Assembly: GCF_002335805.1 (NCBI RefSeq)
Contig: NZ_NISU01000001.1
Coordinates: 62,001 to 126,000 of the forward strand
Direction: 5' to 3'
Length of the DNA: 64,000 nt
Source: Bacillus sp. FJAT-45350
Lineage (GTDB): Bacteria; Bacillota; Bacilli; Bacillales; NISU01
Shown here: positions 44,742-53,508 of the stretch, one piece after another
How the letters are laid out: each line of letters starts with the position of its first letter
How positions within the stretch are numbered: the stretch's first letter is position 1
Made by a program: the position numbers and the translations under genes
The notes under the pieces: model-generated
What the model was told of the DNA's origin: nothing
The model's database searches: none
Seen by the model: the letters and a program-made list of their open reading frames with translations, nothing else

Positions 44742-45929
44742 TTATTTTGAAGTAACGACTGTTTTGTCCGTTTTCTTTTGAGGTACATCTGGTAACTCAT
44801 TAACTGAAACAACTTGATCTGTTTTCTTTTGAGGTGGTGTCCAGTATTGTTCATTTCCAGGAAGGTCATCAAACCATGCAGCATCCTTAGGACAGTCAAG
44901 GACCATAAACTTTCCATACTCATTATCTCTTGATTGATGATACTTCAAGTAAGCTTTTCCATCTTCAATTGCTAAAATTTCAATTTTCCCAGAAGTATGA
45001 CTCATTGATAGGCGAACACGCTTACCAAGACCTGAAGTTTTTCCTTTTGCTTGTTCAACAATGTTATATGCTTCCTCAAGTGAAAGTACAAAGTCATTGT
45101 TTCCAGCAACTGGTCTATTAATGAAGAAGTAGTAAGGCGTAACTCCTGCCCATGAAAGCTTGTCAAGTAATTCTCCTAGTACATTCGGATCATCATTGAT
45201 TCCTTTAAGTACTGGTGTTTGATTGACAACAATTGCTCCTGCATCATGTAAAGCTTGGAAGCCTTTCTTTGCTTCAGGAGTTATTTCTACTGGGTGATTT
45301 ATATGTGCCATTACATAAATTCGTTTTTCTGGAGTAGAGTTTTCACGAATTAGTTGAAGAAGTTCTTCATCTTCATAGATTCGCATTGGATTAAATACAG
45401 GCATTTTTGAACCAAGTCGAATAATTTTTACATGGTCAATTGCACGTAGTCTTTCAATAATATATTTTAATTTTTTCGTTGCTAGAATAAGAGAATCTCC
45501 ACCTGTTAATAATACGTTGTTAATTTCAGGTGTACGCTCAATGTACTCTAGGCCTGGTTCTACGTCAGACATCGCTTCTTTAACATCGTTACGGAATAGA
45601 CGTTTGCGGAAACAGTATCTACAGTATGCTCCACATACTTCTGAAACAATTAGAAGAGCTGTTGTCTTATATTTGTGCTGACAACCAGGAGCAACATAGT
45701 TCGTGTCTTCATCGGAAGCATCCCAGCGCCCATACTCGCTCAATTCACCTTCGTTTGGAATTACTAATTTACGTATAGGATCGTTCGGATCGTTCCAATC
45801 AATGAGGTTTAAATAGTATTCATTTACTCGGAATACAAACTTATCAGTAATCTTTTTTAATCTTTCACGTTCAGCCTCTGGAATGTCTTTAATCTTATCA
45901 ATGTTCATGATGTATTTTGGCTGCGCCAT
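44742..45929 (-). CDS. KamA-family radical SAM aminomutase-like protein
   Basis: A 395-residue radical SAM enzyme of the lysine 2,3-aminomutase family. The cluster cysteines are C99, C103 and C106 (CGAYCRYCF), with the family segments LLTGGDSLILATKKL and RLGSKMPVFNPMRI. The PLP-lysine region reads SMSHTSGKIEI instead of the PGGGGK motif of true lysine aminomutases, so substrate or even PLP use may differ. The C-terminal 30 residues contain a duplicated PQKKTD.VV element. It is shorter than B. subtilis KamA (471 residues in my memory). AAGGTGATAGT precedes the ATG. Divergent from the aminotransferase-RpiR unit. Confidence 0.88.
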   Translation of the reverse strand: MAQPKYIMNIDKIKDIPEAERERLKKITDKFVFRVNEYYLNLIDWNDPNDPIRKLVIPNEGELSEYGRWDASDEDTNYVAPGCQHKYKTTALLIVSEVCGAYCRYCFRKRLFRNDVKEAMSDVEPGLEYIERTPEINNVLLTGGDSLILATKKLKYIIERLRAIDHVKIIRLGSKMPVFNPMRIYEDEELLQLIRENSTPEKRIYVMAHINHPVEITPEAKKGFQALHDAGAIVVNQTPVLKGINDDPNVLGELLDKLSWAGVTPYYFFINRPVAGNNDFVLSLEEAYNIVEQAKGKTSGLGKRVRLSMSHTSGKIEILAIEDGKAYLKYHQSRDNEYGKFMVLDCPKDAAWFDDLPGNEQYWTPPQKKTDQVVSVNELPDVPQKKTDKTVVTSK

Positions 45930-46297
45930 ACTATCACCTTCCCCGACTAATTTTAGTGGATAAATATAGTGAAAACACTATTTTATCTATTCTTATAATA
46001 AATCTTAACAAGATTAGTATACCAATAAAGGTTAAAAACCGTCAAAAAAGAAAGAATTACTTTATATGAAACATAAAAATGAAGGTATTTATTCATTTTT
46101 TACTGATTTTTATTAAAAATGAAAGTTGACTTATCCCTATTTTCGGTATGTGAAGGAAAAATTTCATTAGAATGAGATGGAGCTTTATTAAACTTAAAAA
46201 GTAATCAAAAATGGGCATTGAAATGAAGCCTATATTACATAAAAACATTACATGATGAAAGCTATTATTCATATAATATAAAAAATGAATTAATTAC
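45930..46297. other. AT-rich intergenic region, KamA-like gene / aminotransferase
   Basis: Very AT-rich, with repeated TGAAA/TTTCA and TTCAT words (for example around 46075-46180) that may be regulator half-sites for both divergent genes. No gene is visible on either strand. The region probably holds the promoter of the leftward KamA-like gene, which I could not fix. Confidence 0.45.
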
Positions 46298-46352
46298 TTC
46301 ACAAACAAATGTGTTTCGTGTATTATGAAATAAATAATTCATGATATATCAT
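46298..46352 (+). promoter_or_regulatory. Promoter and operator of the aminotransferase-RpiR operon
   Basis: TTCACA (46298-46303), 17-base spacer, TATTAT (46321-46326). ATGAA-ATAAATAA-TTCAT (46325-46342) overlaps the -10 element, and the perfect palindrome ATGATATATCAT (46341-46352) follows. These are plausible sites for the RpiR-type regulator encoded downstream. Confidence 0.6.
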
Positions 46353-46389
46353 AAAAGAAATAAAAATTTCTTAAAGTGAGGGAACAAAA

Positions 46390-47787
46390 ATGGCAATCAG
46401 GAAGGTCGAGCACCCAATTCTTAAGTTCATGGAACGTACGAAAATGTCTCGTCAGTTTATGGAAAAAGCAAAAGAAGTAATGCCTGGAGGAGTAACAGCT
46501 AATATTAAGTATTTTGCTCCCTATCCTATAGTAATGAAGAAGGGGAACGGCGCATATGTAACTGACGTTGATGGAAATGAGTATATTGATTATCTTCTTT
46601 CTTATGGTGCTCTTATGTTAGGACATGGACATAAAGAAATAACAGAAGCGGTGAAAGACCAATTAGACCAAGATGGAACATGCTTATTTGGTACACCTCA
46701 TCAACTAGAATACGAGATGGGTAAGAAGCTACAAGAGCACTATCCAAGCTTAGAGCTTTTAAGATATACAAATTCAGGGACTGAAGCGACACTTTTATCA
46801 CTTAGATTAGCTGCTGCTTATACTGGTAAGCATAAAATTGCAAAGTTTGAAGGGCATTATCATGGTGGATATGACCAAGTTCTATTAAGTGTAAATCCTC
46901 CTGTACAAGAAGCTGGTCCTAGTGAAAAGCCCAATGCTGTTATTGAATCAAGGGGAGTAGACCCAAATCAACTAGATAATACAATTATTCTTCCTTTCAA
47001 TGATTTTGAAGCGTGTGAAAATATTCTTAAGGAGAACCAAAATGATATAGGAGCATTAGTTCTTGAGCCGGTACAAGGTGGTTTCATTCCGGCAGAGCAA
47101 GAGTTTATGGATGGAATTGGTAAACTAACAAAAGAGTTAGGAATAGTGTTAATTTTTGATGAAGTAAAAACAGGATATCGATTAGGATTAGGTGGAGCAC
47201 AAGAAATTTATAATATAACGCCGGACTTAACAACGCTTGGAAAAGTAATTGGAGGAGGCTATCCAATAGGAGTTGTTGGAGGTAAAAGGGAAATCATGAT
47301 GGTGAGTGCACCGTCTGTAGCTTCTGACGTATTTGATTCTAGTCAAAGTAAGAAATCATCAGCGAAGGATGTTCTCTTCCATAGCGGTACCTATAATGGT
47401 CATCCAACGATTTTAGCTGCAGGGCTTGCGACAATTAAGGTATTAGAAAGAGAATCAGAGAAGGTATTTGACGTGACAAACATCTTGAAAAGTCGCCTTG
47501 AAAAACTCTTTAAGAGTAAGGGAATTCCGATGAAAGCGGTTGGCATAGGGTCAATTTTTAGTGTAGTATTAACTAATAAAGATAAAATCAGAAACTATCG
47601 AGACCTTCAAGAAACTGATTTAGTAACTAGGAAAGAGATGGACATATACCTATTAAATGAAGGTATATACACAAAGCCTCTAAATCGGTATTCTGTATCA
47701 ACTGCCCATTCGTTGAAGGAAGTAGAACTTACTGTCGCAGCTTATGAGAGAGTGTTGACAAAAATGTTTGGAGGATCTCGTTTCTAA
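46390..47787 (+). CDS. Glutamate-1-semialdehyde aminotransferase-like class III aminotransferase
   Basis: A 465-residue PLP enzyme of the class III family, GSA-aminotransferase branch: RQFMEKAKEVMPGGVTANIKYFAPYP, TNSGTEATLLSLRLA, FEGHYHGGYD, LIFDEVKTG and the PLP lysine in TTLGKVIGGGYPIG. It has an insertion relative to HemL (SAPSVASDVFDSSQSKKSS region) and a different C-terminal part. Linkage to an RpiR regulator and not to heme genes suggests a catabolic or amino-sugar role rather than heme synthesis. GTGAGGGA precedes the ATG. The rpiR gene starts 8 bases after its stop. Confidence 0.9.
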   Translation: MAIRKVEHPILKFMERTKMSRQFMEKAKEVMPGGVTANIKYFAPYPIVMKKGNGAYVTDVDGNEYIDYLLSYGALMLGHGHKEITEAVKDQLDQDGTCLFGTPHQLEYEMGKKLQEHYPSLELLRYTNSGTEATLLSLRLAAAYTGKHKIAKFEGHYHGGYDQVLLSVNPPVQEAGPSEKPNAVIESRGVDPNQLDNTIILPFNDFEACENILKENQNDIGALVLEPVQGGFIPAEQEFMDGIGKLTKELGIVLIFDEVKTGYRLGLGGAQEIYNITPDLTTLGKVIGGGYPIGVVGGKREIMMVSAPSVASDVFDSSQSKKSSAKDVLFHSGTYNGHPTILAAGLATIKVLERESEKVFDVTNILKSRLEKLFKSKGIPMKAVGIGSIFSVVLTNKDKIRNYRDLQETDLVTRKEMDIYLLNEGIYTKPLNRYSVSTAHSLKEVELTVAAYERVLTKMFGGSRF

Positions 47788-47795
47788 AGGATGAG

Positions 47796-48656
47796 ATGCC
47801 CATGCTTCAAAGTGAAGTGTATAATCGGATCATTGAAAATCAAGACAGAATGAGTAAATCTCAAAAGAAAATAGCAAGCTATTTAATTAATAATACGGAA
47901 ACAGCTCCCTTTTTAACCGCTTCAAAGTTAGCCAAAAATGTTGGTGTTGGGGAAGCAACAGTGATTCGTTTTGCTGTCTTTCTTGATTACAAAGGTTATC
48001 CTGATTTACAAAGACATTTACAAGAGGCCTTGAAACGTAAATGGACGTCTGCAGAGGTATTCGCAAGAACAACTGATGCAACTGATGTACCAGAAAGTGC
48101 ATTAAAGGAAATACTTTCTGATGATATTCAAAATCTAAAAACAACGTTGCAACAAATCGAACCAGAAGTTTTTCAACAGGCTGTGCAAGATATTGTTAAG
48201 GCGAAGCGAATTTATATCATTGCATATCGTAGCGCCACTAGTCTAGGTTTGTTTTTAGAGTTTTATTTAGATTTAGTTCTTCAAAATACTGAAATGGTTC
48301 GTAAGGCTGATGGTGTTTCAGAACATTTGCTAGATTTAACAGAAGAAGATTTAGTAATCGGATTTGGTTTTGCTCGTTACACAAAACGGACAGTCGAAGT
48401 GATGAAGTATGCAAAGCAACGGGGGGCTAAGACATTGGTAATTACAGATCATCTCATGTCACCCCTCGTACCATACGGTAATAGAACATTATTAGCGGCA
48501 ACGGAAATTAACTCATTTATTGATTCTTTTTCTGCACCATTAAGTATTGTAAGTGCACTTATTACAGCGGTTACTCGTTCAGAGCAGAATAAAGTTGAAA
48601 CAAGGCTGAATCAGCTTGAGGACCTTTGGGATAACTTTGGTGTTTTTCATGAATGA
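47796..48656 (+). CDS. MurR/RpiR-family regulator with SIS domain
   Basis: A 286-residue regulator: N-terminal helix-turn-helix (about 1-80, SKLAKNVGVGEATVIRFAVFLDYKGYPDLQ) and C-terminal SIS domain (about 125-270, IYIIAYRSATSLGLFLEFYLD). SIS domains bind phosphosugars or similar ligands. It lies directly behind the aminotransferase gene in one operon and probably acts on the palindromes near 46325-46352. Starts at ATG 47796 or 47802. Confidence 0.9.
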   Translation: MPMLQSEVYNRIIENQDRMSKSQKKIASYLINNTETAPFLTASKLAKNVGVGEATVIRFAVFLDYKGYPDLQRHLQEALKRKWTSAEVFARTTDATDVPESALKEILSDDIQNLKTTLQQIEPEVFQQAVQDIVKAKRIYIIAYRSATSLGLFLEFYLDLVLQNTEMVRKADGVSEHLLDLTEEDLVIGFGFARYTKRTVEVMKYAKQRGAKTLVITDHLMSPLVPYGNRTLLAATEINSFIDSFSAPLSIVSALITAVTRSEQNKVETRLNQLEDLWDNFGVFHE

Positions 48657-48742
48657 ATTAAATTTCATGTGATTGGAAAAACTGGTTTGCAAGTGAAGAA
48701 TACGTGGTATTGAAGTGTAACTAGTTAAAGGAGGAAGATGTA

Positions 48743-48901
48743 ATGTCTATCCAACTAAAGCTAATGATACACAAAATAATAAAGAAATTAAAGGTTAGAA
48801 CAGAAAGGCGATCAGGCTTTTCACAGCAAGAGGAATGGTTAGATAATAACAACGAATATGCTGTCATGTTAGACTATGAAATTCGCTCCAAGATTGTGTA
48901 A
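48743..48901 (+). CDS. Small hypothetical protein, 52 aa
   Basis: ATG at 48743 is 8 bases behind AAAGGAGG, so translation is very likely. The product is basic at the start (KLMIHKIIKKLKVRTERRSG) and acidic in the second half (QQEEWLDNNNEYAVML). It comes 86 bases after the RpiR gene and is followed by a strong terminator, so it may be the third gene of that operon. Family not known. Confidence 0.7.
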   Translation: MSIQLKLMIHKIIKKLKVRTERRSGFSQQEEWLDNNNEYAVMLDYEIRSKIV

Positions 48902-48912
48902 ATATAAAGACC

Positions 48913-48945
48913 AAAGCCCCATTCAGTTGAATGGGGCTTTCTTAT
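48913..48945 (+). terminator. Terminator of the aminotransferase-RpiR operon
   Basis: AAAGCCCCATTC (48913-48924) pairs exactly with GAATGGGGCTTT (48929-48940) over a 4-base loop, followed by CTTA. Confidence 0.85.
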
Positions 48946-49072
48946 GGCTTAGGAAATTAATAAATACTTAAGCTGTGGATAAGTGAAAGCTAATTCAAAG
49001 AAGGGCAATGGCTCCGCCCACTACGCGTATAGCGCCAAGAAACCCACTTGTCACTATACTTAGCCATAAAAA

Positions 49073-49114
49073 TACACCCCAGAAGTCAGATTCTAACTCT
49101 AACTTTTGGGGTGC
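49073..49114 (-). terminator. Terminator after the TRAP permease gene
   Basis: Read leftward, CACCCCAAAAGT pairs with ACTTCTGGGGTG across an 18-base loop (49074-49114 region) and is followed by TATTTTTATGG. Confidence 0.7.
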
Positions 49115-49180
49115 AGTTCAAACAGGTAGTGGCTCCACACATTGCTTTAAACAAAAGACCGCTTTGCGTTTTTTGTCCTG

Positions 49181-51121
49181 TTAGGCAAGTGCATTTTCTT
49201 GTTTGTTATTTTTACTGCGTAGATATTGTACAATCCCGATAATAATGAGTAAGCCAAGCCCTGGTAACGAAATTAAAAGATTTCCAGGATATACAAGCAT
49301 AATACCAGCTACTAGAAGTAAGATACGCTCAATGACTGATGGATTTGTAATAAAGTAATTCATCATACAAGCACTTATTGCCAACATCCCTAAAAGAGCG
49401 GTGACTAGAACAGGAGTTAATGTCATAAATGTTGCGTCTTCTAAGACTAATACAGGATTATATACCAATACATACGGTATGATAAAACCTGCAATCGCCA
49501 GTTTTAAGGCAGTGACCCCGGATTTCATTGGATTGGCCTTGGCTATCCCGGCTCCGGCGTATGCTGCGAGACATACAGGAGGAGTAATATCGGCTACAAT
49601 CCCAAAGTAGAATACAAACATATGTGCAGCAATTACAGGTACATCAAATGCAATTAATGCTGGTGCTGCCATTGATGCTGTAACTACATAGTTAGCAGTT
49701 GTTGGTAAACCCATTCCAAGTAAAATACAAGCAATCATAGTAAAGAAAAGGATTAAAAAGAAGCTCCCACCAGCTAATTGTAAAATTCCACCGGCAATTT
49801 TACCACCTAAGCCAGTTAAAACTACGATACCAACAATAATCCCTGCAGTCGCACAGGCTGCAATAACTGGTAAGGCAACTCGTGCACCTTGCTCAAGGGC
49901 ATCAACCATATCACGAATACCCATTCTTGTGTCTTTACGTAATAAACTTACTAGGAAAGCAGCTGCTATCCCCCATAATGCTGCATAGGTAGCAGTAAAT
50001 CCACTTAATAGCATCCCGACAATAACGATAAGTGGGAGCATTAAGTCCATACGTTTTATTAGACCTTTAAAGCTAGGCAATTGGTCTTTCGGTAGTCCTT
50101 TAATTCCCATTTTTTTTGCTTCAAAGTGAGTACCCATGAATACCCCTGAAAAGTAGAGAAGCGCAGGAATTAAGGCGATAATGATGATTTCACTATACGG
50201 AATTCCTGTATACTCAGCCATGATAAAGGCTGCAGCGCCCATAATTGGTGGCATAATCTGTCCACCAGTTGATGCTGATGCTTCAGCAGCTGCTGAAAAC
50301 TCCGGTTTAAAACCGGCACGCTTCATCATAGGAATAGTGAATGAACCAGAGCCTACAGTATTAGCTACAGAACTTCCGGTTACCATCCCTTGTAGAGCAC
50401 TTGCAGAAACAGCTGCTTTCGCTGTTCCACCAGTCATACGACCAGTTGCGCCAAAGGCTAAATCATTGAAAAACTTTCCGATGCCTGTTTTCGTTAACAT
50501 GACCCCAAAGAATAAGAATAGATAGATAAATGTAGAAGATATTTGAATTGGAATACCAAATATTGCTTCCGTTGAGAAAAACATTCTTGTCATCAATCTT
50601 GAAAAATCAAATCCTGCATGACCAAACACAGGAATTCCTCGCCCCCATAAACCATATGCGAGTGCAAGGGATGCAATAATAACGATAGGCAATCCAACAG
50701 CCCTTCTAGTTGCTTCTAAAAGTAGAAGAACCCCTGCTGCAGCAACGATAATATCTAGATCGGTAAACCCTCTAATAATTGCTTCACGAACAAGTCTGTC
50801 ATAGTTAAAAACAATGTAGAAGTTTGCTCCCATTGCAGCTAGAGCCAAGACTACATCATACCAAGGGACGCCTGACTTTTTTAGGAATGACCGTTTTGCT
50901 GGATAGAGTATATAAATTAGTGCAAGAGCACTACCAAGGTGAATTGCACCTTGTATTAATGAAGTATAGGGTCCGTTTAAGGCAGTATATAATTGGAAAA
51001 CGGTTAATGAGATACCTAAAATCGAGACGACCCAGGCCCATTTTTTTAAGTTCGTTCGATAAGCAGACTCCTTATCATACTTAGCCAATAAATCTGCTTC
51101 ATTTTTAGTTTCGTTAGACAT
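49181..51121 (-). CDS. TRAP transporter fused 4TM/12TM permease (TAXI system)
   Basis: A 646-residue inner-membrane protein in which the small (DctQ-like) and large (DctM-like) TRAP subunits are fused. About 16 or more helices are visible, with the DctM motifs GTAKAAVSASALQGMVTGSSVANTVGSG split over the region, LGMGLPTTANYVV and GIVADITPPVCLAAYAGAGIA. It imports carboxylic or amino acids driven by ion gradients with a TAXI-type binding protein, encoded next to it. AAAGGTGGTGA precedes the ATG at 51121; an earlier in-frame start at 51169 has no such site. Common in alkaliphiles, often Na+ driven (inference). Confidence 0.94.
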   Translation of the reverse strand: MSNETKNEADLLAKYDKESAYRTNLKKWAWVVSILGISLTVFQLYTALNGPYTSLIQGAIHLGSALALIYILYPAKRSFLKKSGVPWYDVVLALAAMGANFYIVFNYDRLVREAIIRGFTDLDIIVAAAGVLLLLEATRRAVGLPIVIIASLALAYGLWGRGIPVFGHAGFDFSRLMTRMFFSTEAIFGIPIQISSTFIYLFLFFGVMLTKTGIGKFFNDLAFGATGRMTGGTAKAAVSASALQGMVTGSSVANTVGSGSFTIPMMKRAGFKPEFSAAAEASASTGGQIMPPIMGAAAFIMAEYTGIPYSEIIIIALIPALLYFSGVFMGTHFEAKKMGIKGLPKDQLPSFKGLIKRMDLMLPLIVIVGMLLSGFTATYAALWGIAAAFLVSLLRKDTRMGIRDMVDALEQGARVALPVIAACATAGIIVGIVVLTGLGGKIAGGILQLAGGSFFLILFFTMIACILLGMGLPTTANYVVTASMAAPALIAFDVPVIAAHMFVFYFGIVADITPPVCLAAYAGAGIAKANPMKSGVTALKLAIAGFIIPYVLVYNPVLVLEDATFMTLTPVLVTALLGMLAISACMMNYFITNPSVIERILLLVAGIMLVYPGNLLISLPGLGLLIIIGIVQYLRSKNNKQENALA

Positions 51122-51253
51122 ACGGTCACCACCTTTACTAATAATCATCCACGAAAAAGAAGGAGTCATTCTTTTATATTAAGAATAATAAGACCACTAC
51201 GTTATGATTCCACTTTTTCGTCGATTTACTAAAAGTTTTTTAGCTAGAAAAAA

Positions 51254-51277
51254 GACCGGACACCTTGATGCCCGGTC
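51254..51277 (-). terminator. Attenuating hairpin between TRAP genes
   Basis: Leftward GACCGGGC pairs with GTCCGGTC around an 8-base loop and is followed by TTTTTTCT. Placed between the binding-protein gene and the permease gene, it should lower permease expression. Confidence 0.75.
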
Positions 51278-51304
51278 CTAATAAAAAATTAGAACAATTT
51301 TTTA

Positions 51305-52330
51305 TTAGTCAATTAAACCGATTTCTTTAAAGTATCTTTCAGCTCCAGGATGGAACGGTAGACCTTCAGAACCATTTAACACGTTGTCCATAGTCATATG
51401 AGCACCTTGAGCATGTGTCACTTGTGCTGCATTTTCATATAGACCTTTAGTGATTTCATAACCTAGGTCTTCACTAATTTGACTTGTTGAACCAACAAGG
51501 ATTGCATAAGCAGTGATTGTACTTACTGGTGCATCTAAAAATTCGTACGCATCAGCAGGGATTTCTAAGTGAGCATAGCCACTGTTTTCTTCAACGTAAG
51601 CTAATGCTTCACCATCTACTGGGAGAATTACAACATCACGTTGTAACGCTAATTCAGTTACGCTACCAGCTGGTAAACCTAATAATCCAAAGCTAGCATC
51701 TAAGTTTCCATCTTGTAAACGACCAGCAGCATCACCGAAGCCTTCTTCAAATGCTTGATAGTCACCATCTTCAATACCATAAGCAGCAAGGATTAGTTTA
51801 GCAGCAGCTTGAGTTCCACTTCCTGGTGGTCCAATAGCTACTCGTTTACCTTCAAGTTCAGAAATTGAAGTAATTCCTGTACCTTCAGTAGTAAGAACTT
51901 GCATTACTTCAGGATAAATATGACCGATGAAACCAAAGTTCTCAACTGGTAAACCGTCAAATTCTCCTTCACCATTGTAGGCATCTAAAGCTGGTAAGTG
52001 AACAGACATACCTAATTGCATTTCACCACGTGAAATTTGTGCTAGGTTGTCAACAGAAGCTCCAGAAGATACGGCACTTACGTTAAACCCTTCGAATTCA
52101 ACGTGCTCATTCATGATGTTTGCCATTTCTTGTCCTAATGGGTAGTACGTACCACCTGTACTTCCAGTACCTAATTGTAGGTCTGTACGGAAGTCTTCAG
52201 CAATTTCTGGAGTATCTGTGTCTTCTCCAGCTCCTGTGTCTGGTGTTTCATCAGCACCGCCTCCACATGCTGCTAATACTGAACCTGCAGCAAAGATGGA
52301 AACAAACCATAAAGAAAGTTTCTTTTTCAT
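51305..52330 (-). CDS. TAXI-family TRAP solute-binding lipoprotein
   Basis: A 341-residue binding protein of the TAXI type. The signal peptide ends with lipobox LAAC (Cys about residue 21). Acidic linker, then the TAXI fold: LQLGTGSTGGTYYPLGQEMANIM, LQISRGEMQLG-type segment, GKRVAIGPPGSGTQAAAK and the C-terminal GAERYFKEIG. It captures the substrate outside the cell for the permease at 49181-51121. AAGGGGGA lies before the ATG at 52330; a longer frame to 52528 lacks a site and crosses the hairpin at 52478. Ligands reported for the family include glutamate and other acidic compounds. Confidence 0.94.
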   Translation of the reverse strand: MKKKLSLWFVSIFAAGSVLAACGGGADETPDTGAGEDTDTPEIAEDFRTDLQLGTGSTGGTYYPLGQEMANIMNEHVEFEGFNVSAVSSGASVDNLAQISRGEMQLGMSVHLPALDAYNGEGEFDGLPVENFGFIGHIYPEVMQVLTTEGTGITSISELEGKRVAIGPPGSGTQAAAKLILAAYGIEDGDYQAFEEGFGDAAGRLQDGNLDASFGLLGLPAGSVTELALQRDVVILPVDGEALAYVEENSGYAHLEIPADAYEFLDAPVSTITAYAILVGSTSQISEDLGYEITKGLYENAAQVTHAQGAHMTMDNVLNGSEGLPFHPGAERYFKEIGLID

Positions 52331-52477
52331 TGCATATCCCCCTTGATATGTATATTTTGTGAAGTAAACTTCACCGCTTAATTTTAAAGCAAAACTAATA
52401 AGATTGTCAAAGATCTCCTTAATATCATAGAAAAACCAATTTTTTCGAAAAAGTCTAACTAGTAATTTAATAAAAAA

Positions 52478-52543
52478 GAGTCTGTCCCATCTTGAATCAA
52501 ATACCCATTCACTAAGGTGTTGAAACAAGTTGGAGAGACTCTG
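52478..52543 (-). terminator. Terminator of the GerMN lipoprotein gene
   Basis: AGAGTCT-TCC-CTTG type arms (52478-52495 and 52527-52543) form a 17-bp imperfect stem with an inner loop; the leftward side ends in TTTTTTATT. It directly follows the gene stop at 52548. Confidence 0.72.
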
Positions 52544-52547
52544 AAAT

Positions 52548-53216
52548 TTAATCTAGCTTTTCATAATTGCTAGGTTCGGTTGCTAGTATTGGTTCCGACG
52601 TATCAATATGACCGAATAGCTGGTCTTTAATCTCACCGTCAATTAAAATTTGTGTTTCACTAAAACCAAATTGCTTCATCATTAAAGCAATTTGTTGCAA
52701 TAGCATCTCTTCAGCACCTGAACCAACTGGTGCGTCAAGAAACTCTTTAGAGAATGATACGTAAGCAACCCCTTCAACCTCTTCAACAGATTGAACTTTG
52801 ACATTATCCGTTATGAGAGAAGAGAGTTCTTCATGCTGTGGCCCTTCCACCCATGTTTCTAATGTCTTCTTGAATAAGTCTTCGTCAGTTCCTTCTATAG
52901 TTGTTTCGATACGATAAATATTTTCTACTTGATTATCAGAGAAGTAAAGTTCTACAGGATGCGTATCTACTTCTTCTTGTGTTACTTCTTCTTGTGTTAC
53001 ATTTTCTTGTGCTTCACTGTTATCTGCTGCTTCACGGTTATCAGAAGCTTCTCCAGAAATATCAGTTTCTACTTCTTCTAGTAATTCTTCATTCTGATCA
53101 ACATCTATACCATTAGATGCATCAGAAGAGTCAACTGTTTCCCCACCTTGTCCACAAGCTGAAAGGATGATGACTGTGAACATTGATAAAAGTAACGCTT
53201 TCCAAATCTTGTTCAT
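52548..53216 (-). CDS. GerMN-domain lipoprotein
   Basis: A 222-residue lipoprotein with lipobox LSAC (Cys about residue 21), a long acidic and low-complexity linker (about 22-90, including the repeat VTQEE) and a GerMN domain (about 90-205: VELYFSDNQVENIYRIE, VAYVSFSKEF, GSGAEEMLLQQIALMMKQFGF, ILIDG). GerMN occurs in the spore germination/sporulation protein GerM and in membrane lipoproteins of two-component systems; the role of this one is unknown. GGGGGAT precedes the ATG at 53216. Confidence 0.88.
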   Translation of the reverse strand: MNKIWKALLLSMFTVIILSACGQGGETVDSSDASNGIDVDQNEELLEEVETDISGEASDNREAADNSEAQENVTQEEVTQEEVDTHPVELYFSDNQVENIYRIETTIEGTDEDLFKKTLETWVEGPQHEELSSLITDNVKVQSVEEVEGVAYVSFSKEFLDAPVGSGAEEMLLQQIALMMKQFGFSETQILIDGEIKDQLFGHIDTSEPILATEPSNYEKLD

Positions 53217-53508
53217 CTTGTATCCCCCTATTTTTAGTGCCATGTCTAAATTTTACAACATCATAAGTAAAATTCAATCATTTTTTAGACCTAAAAATAC
53301 AATTTACTGATGGTAAATTGCTAATGGTTAATTATTAGTAGAAGAAAAAGTAAACCTAAAGGCTTATTTTTATTTACTAGTTATCAAGGTTTCAAATTTA
53401 TACTGGTTGAATACATCATTAGCAATTTTCAATTGTATGTTATAGGATTTGGAAATAAAATCATGTATAATGTTTGCATAGTTACTATTAAGGTAGGTGA
53501 AGAAATAA

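Noticed and set aside
44621-44923. A 100-codon leftward frame at the end of the KamA-like gene
   Set aside because: It lies in another phase of the same strand within the KamA-like gene and runs over its terminator; no ribosome site.
46390-47787. Naming the aminotransferase HemL
   Set aside because: It carries an insertion and a different end, and its neighbours (RpiR, TRAP) do not fit heme synthesis.
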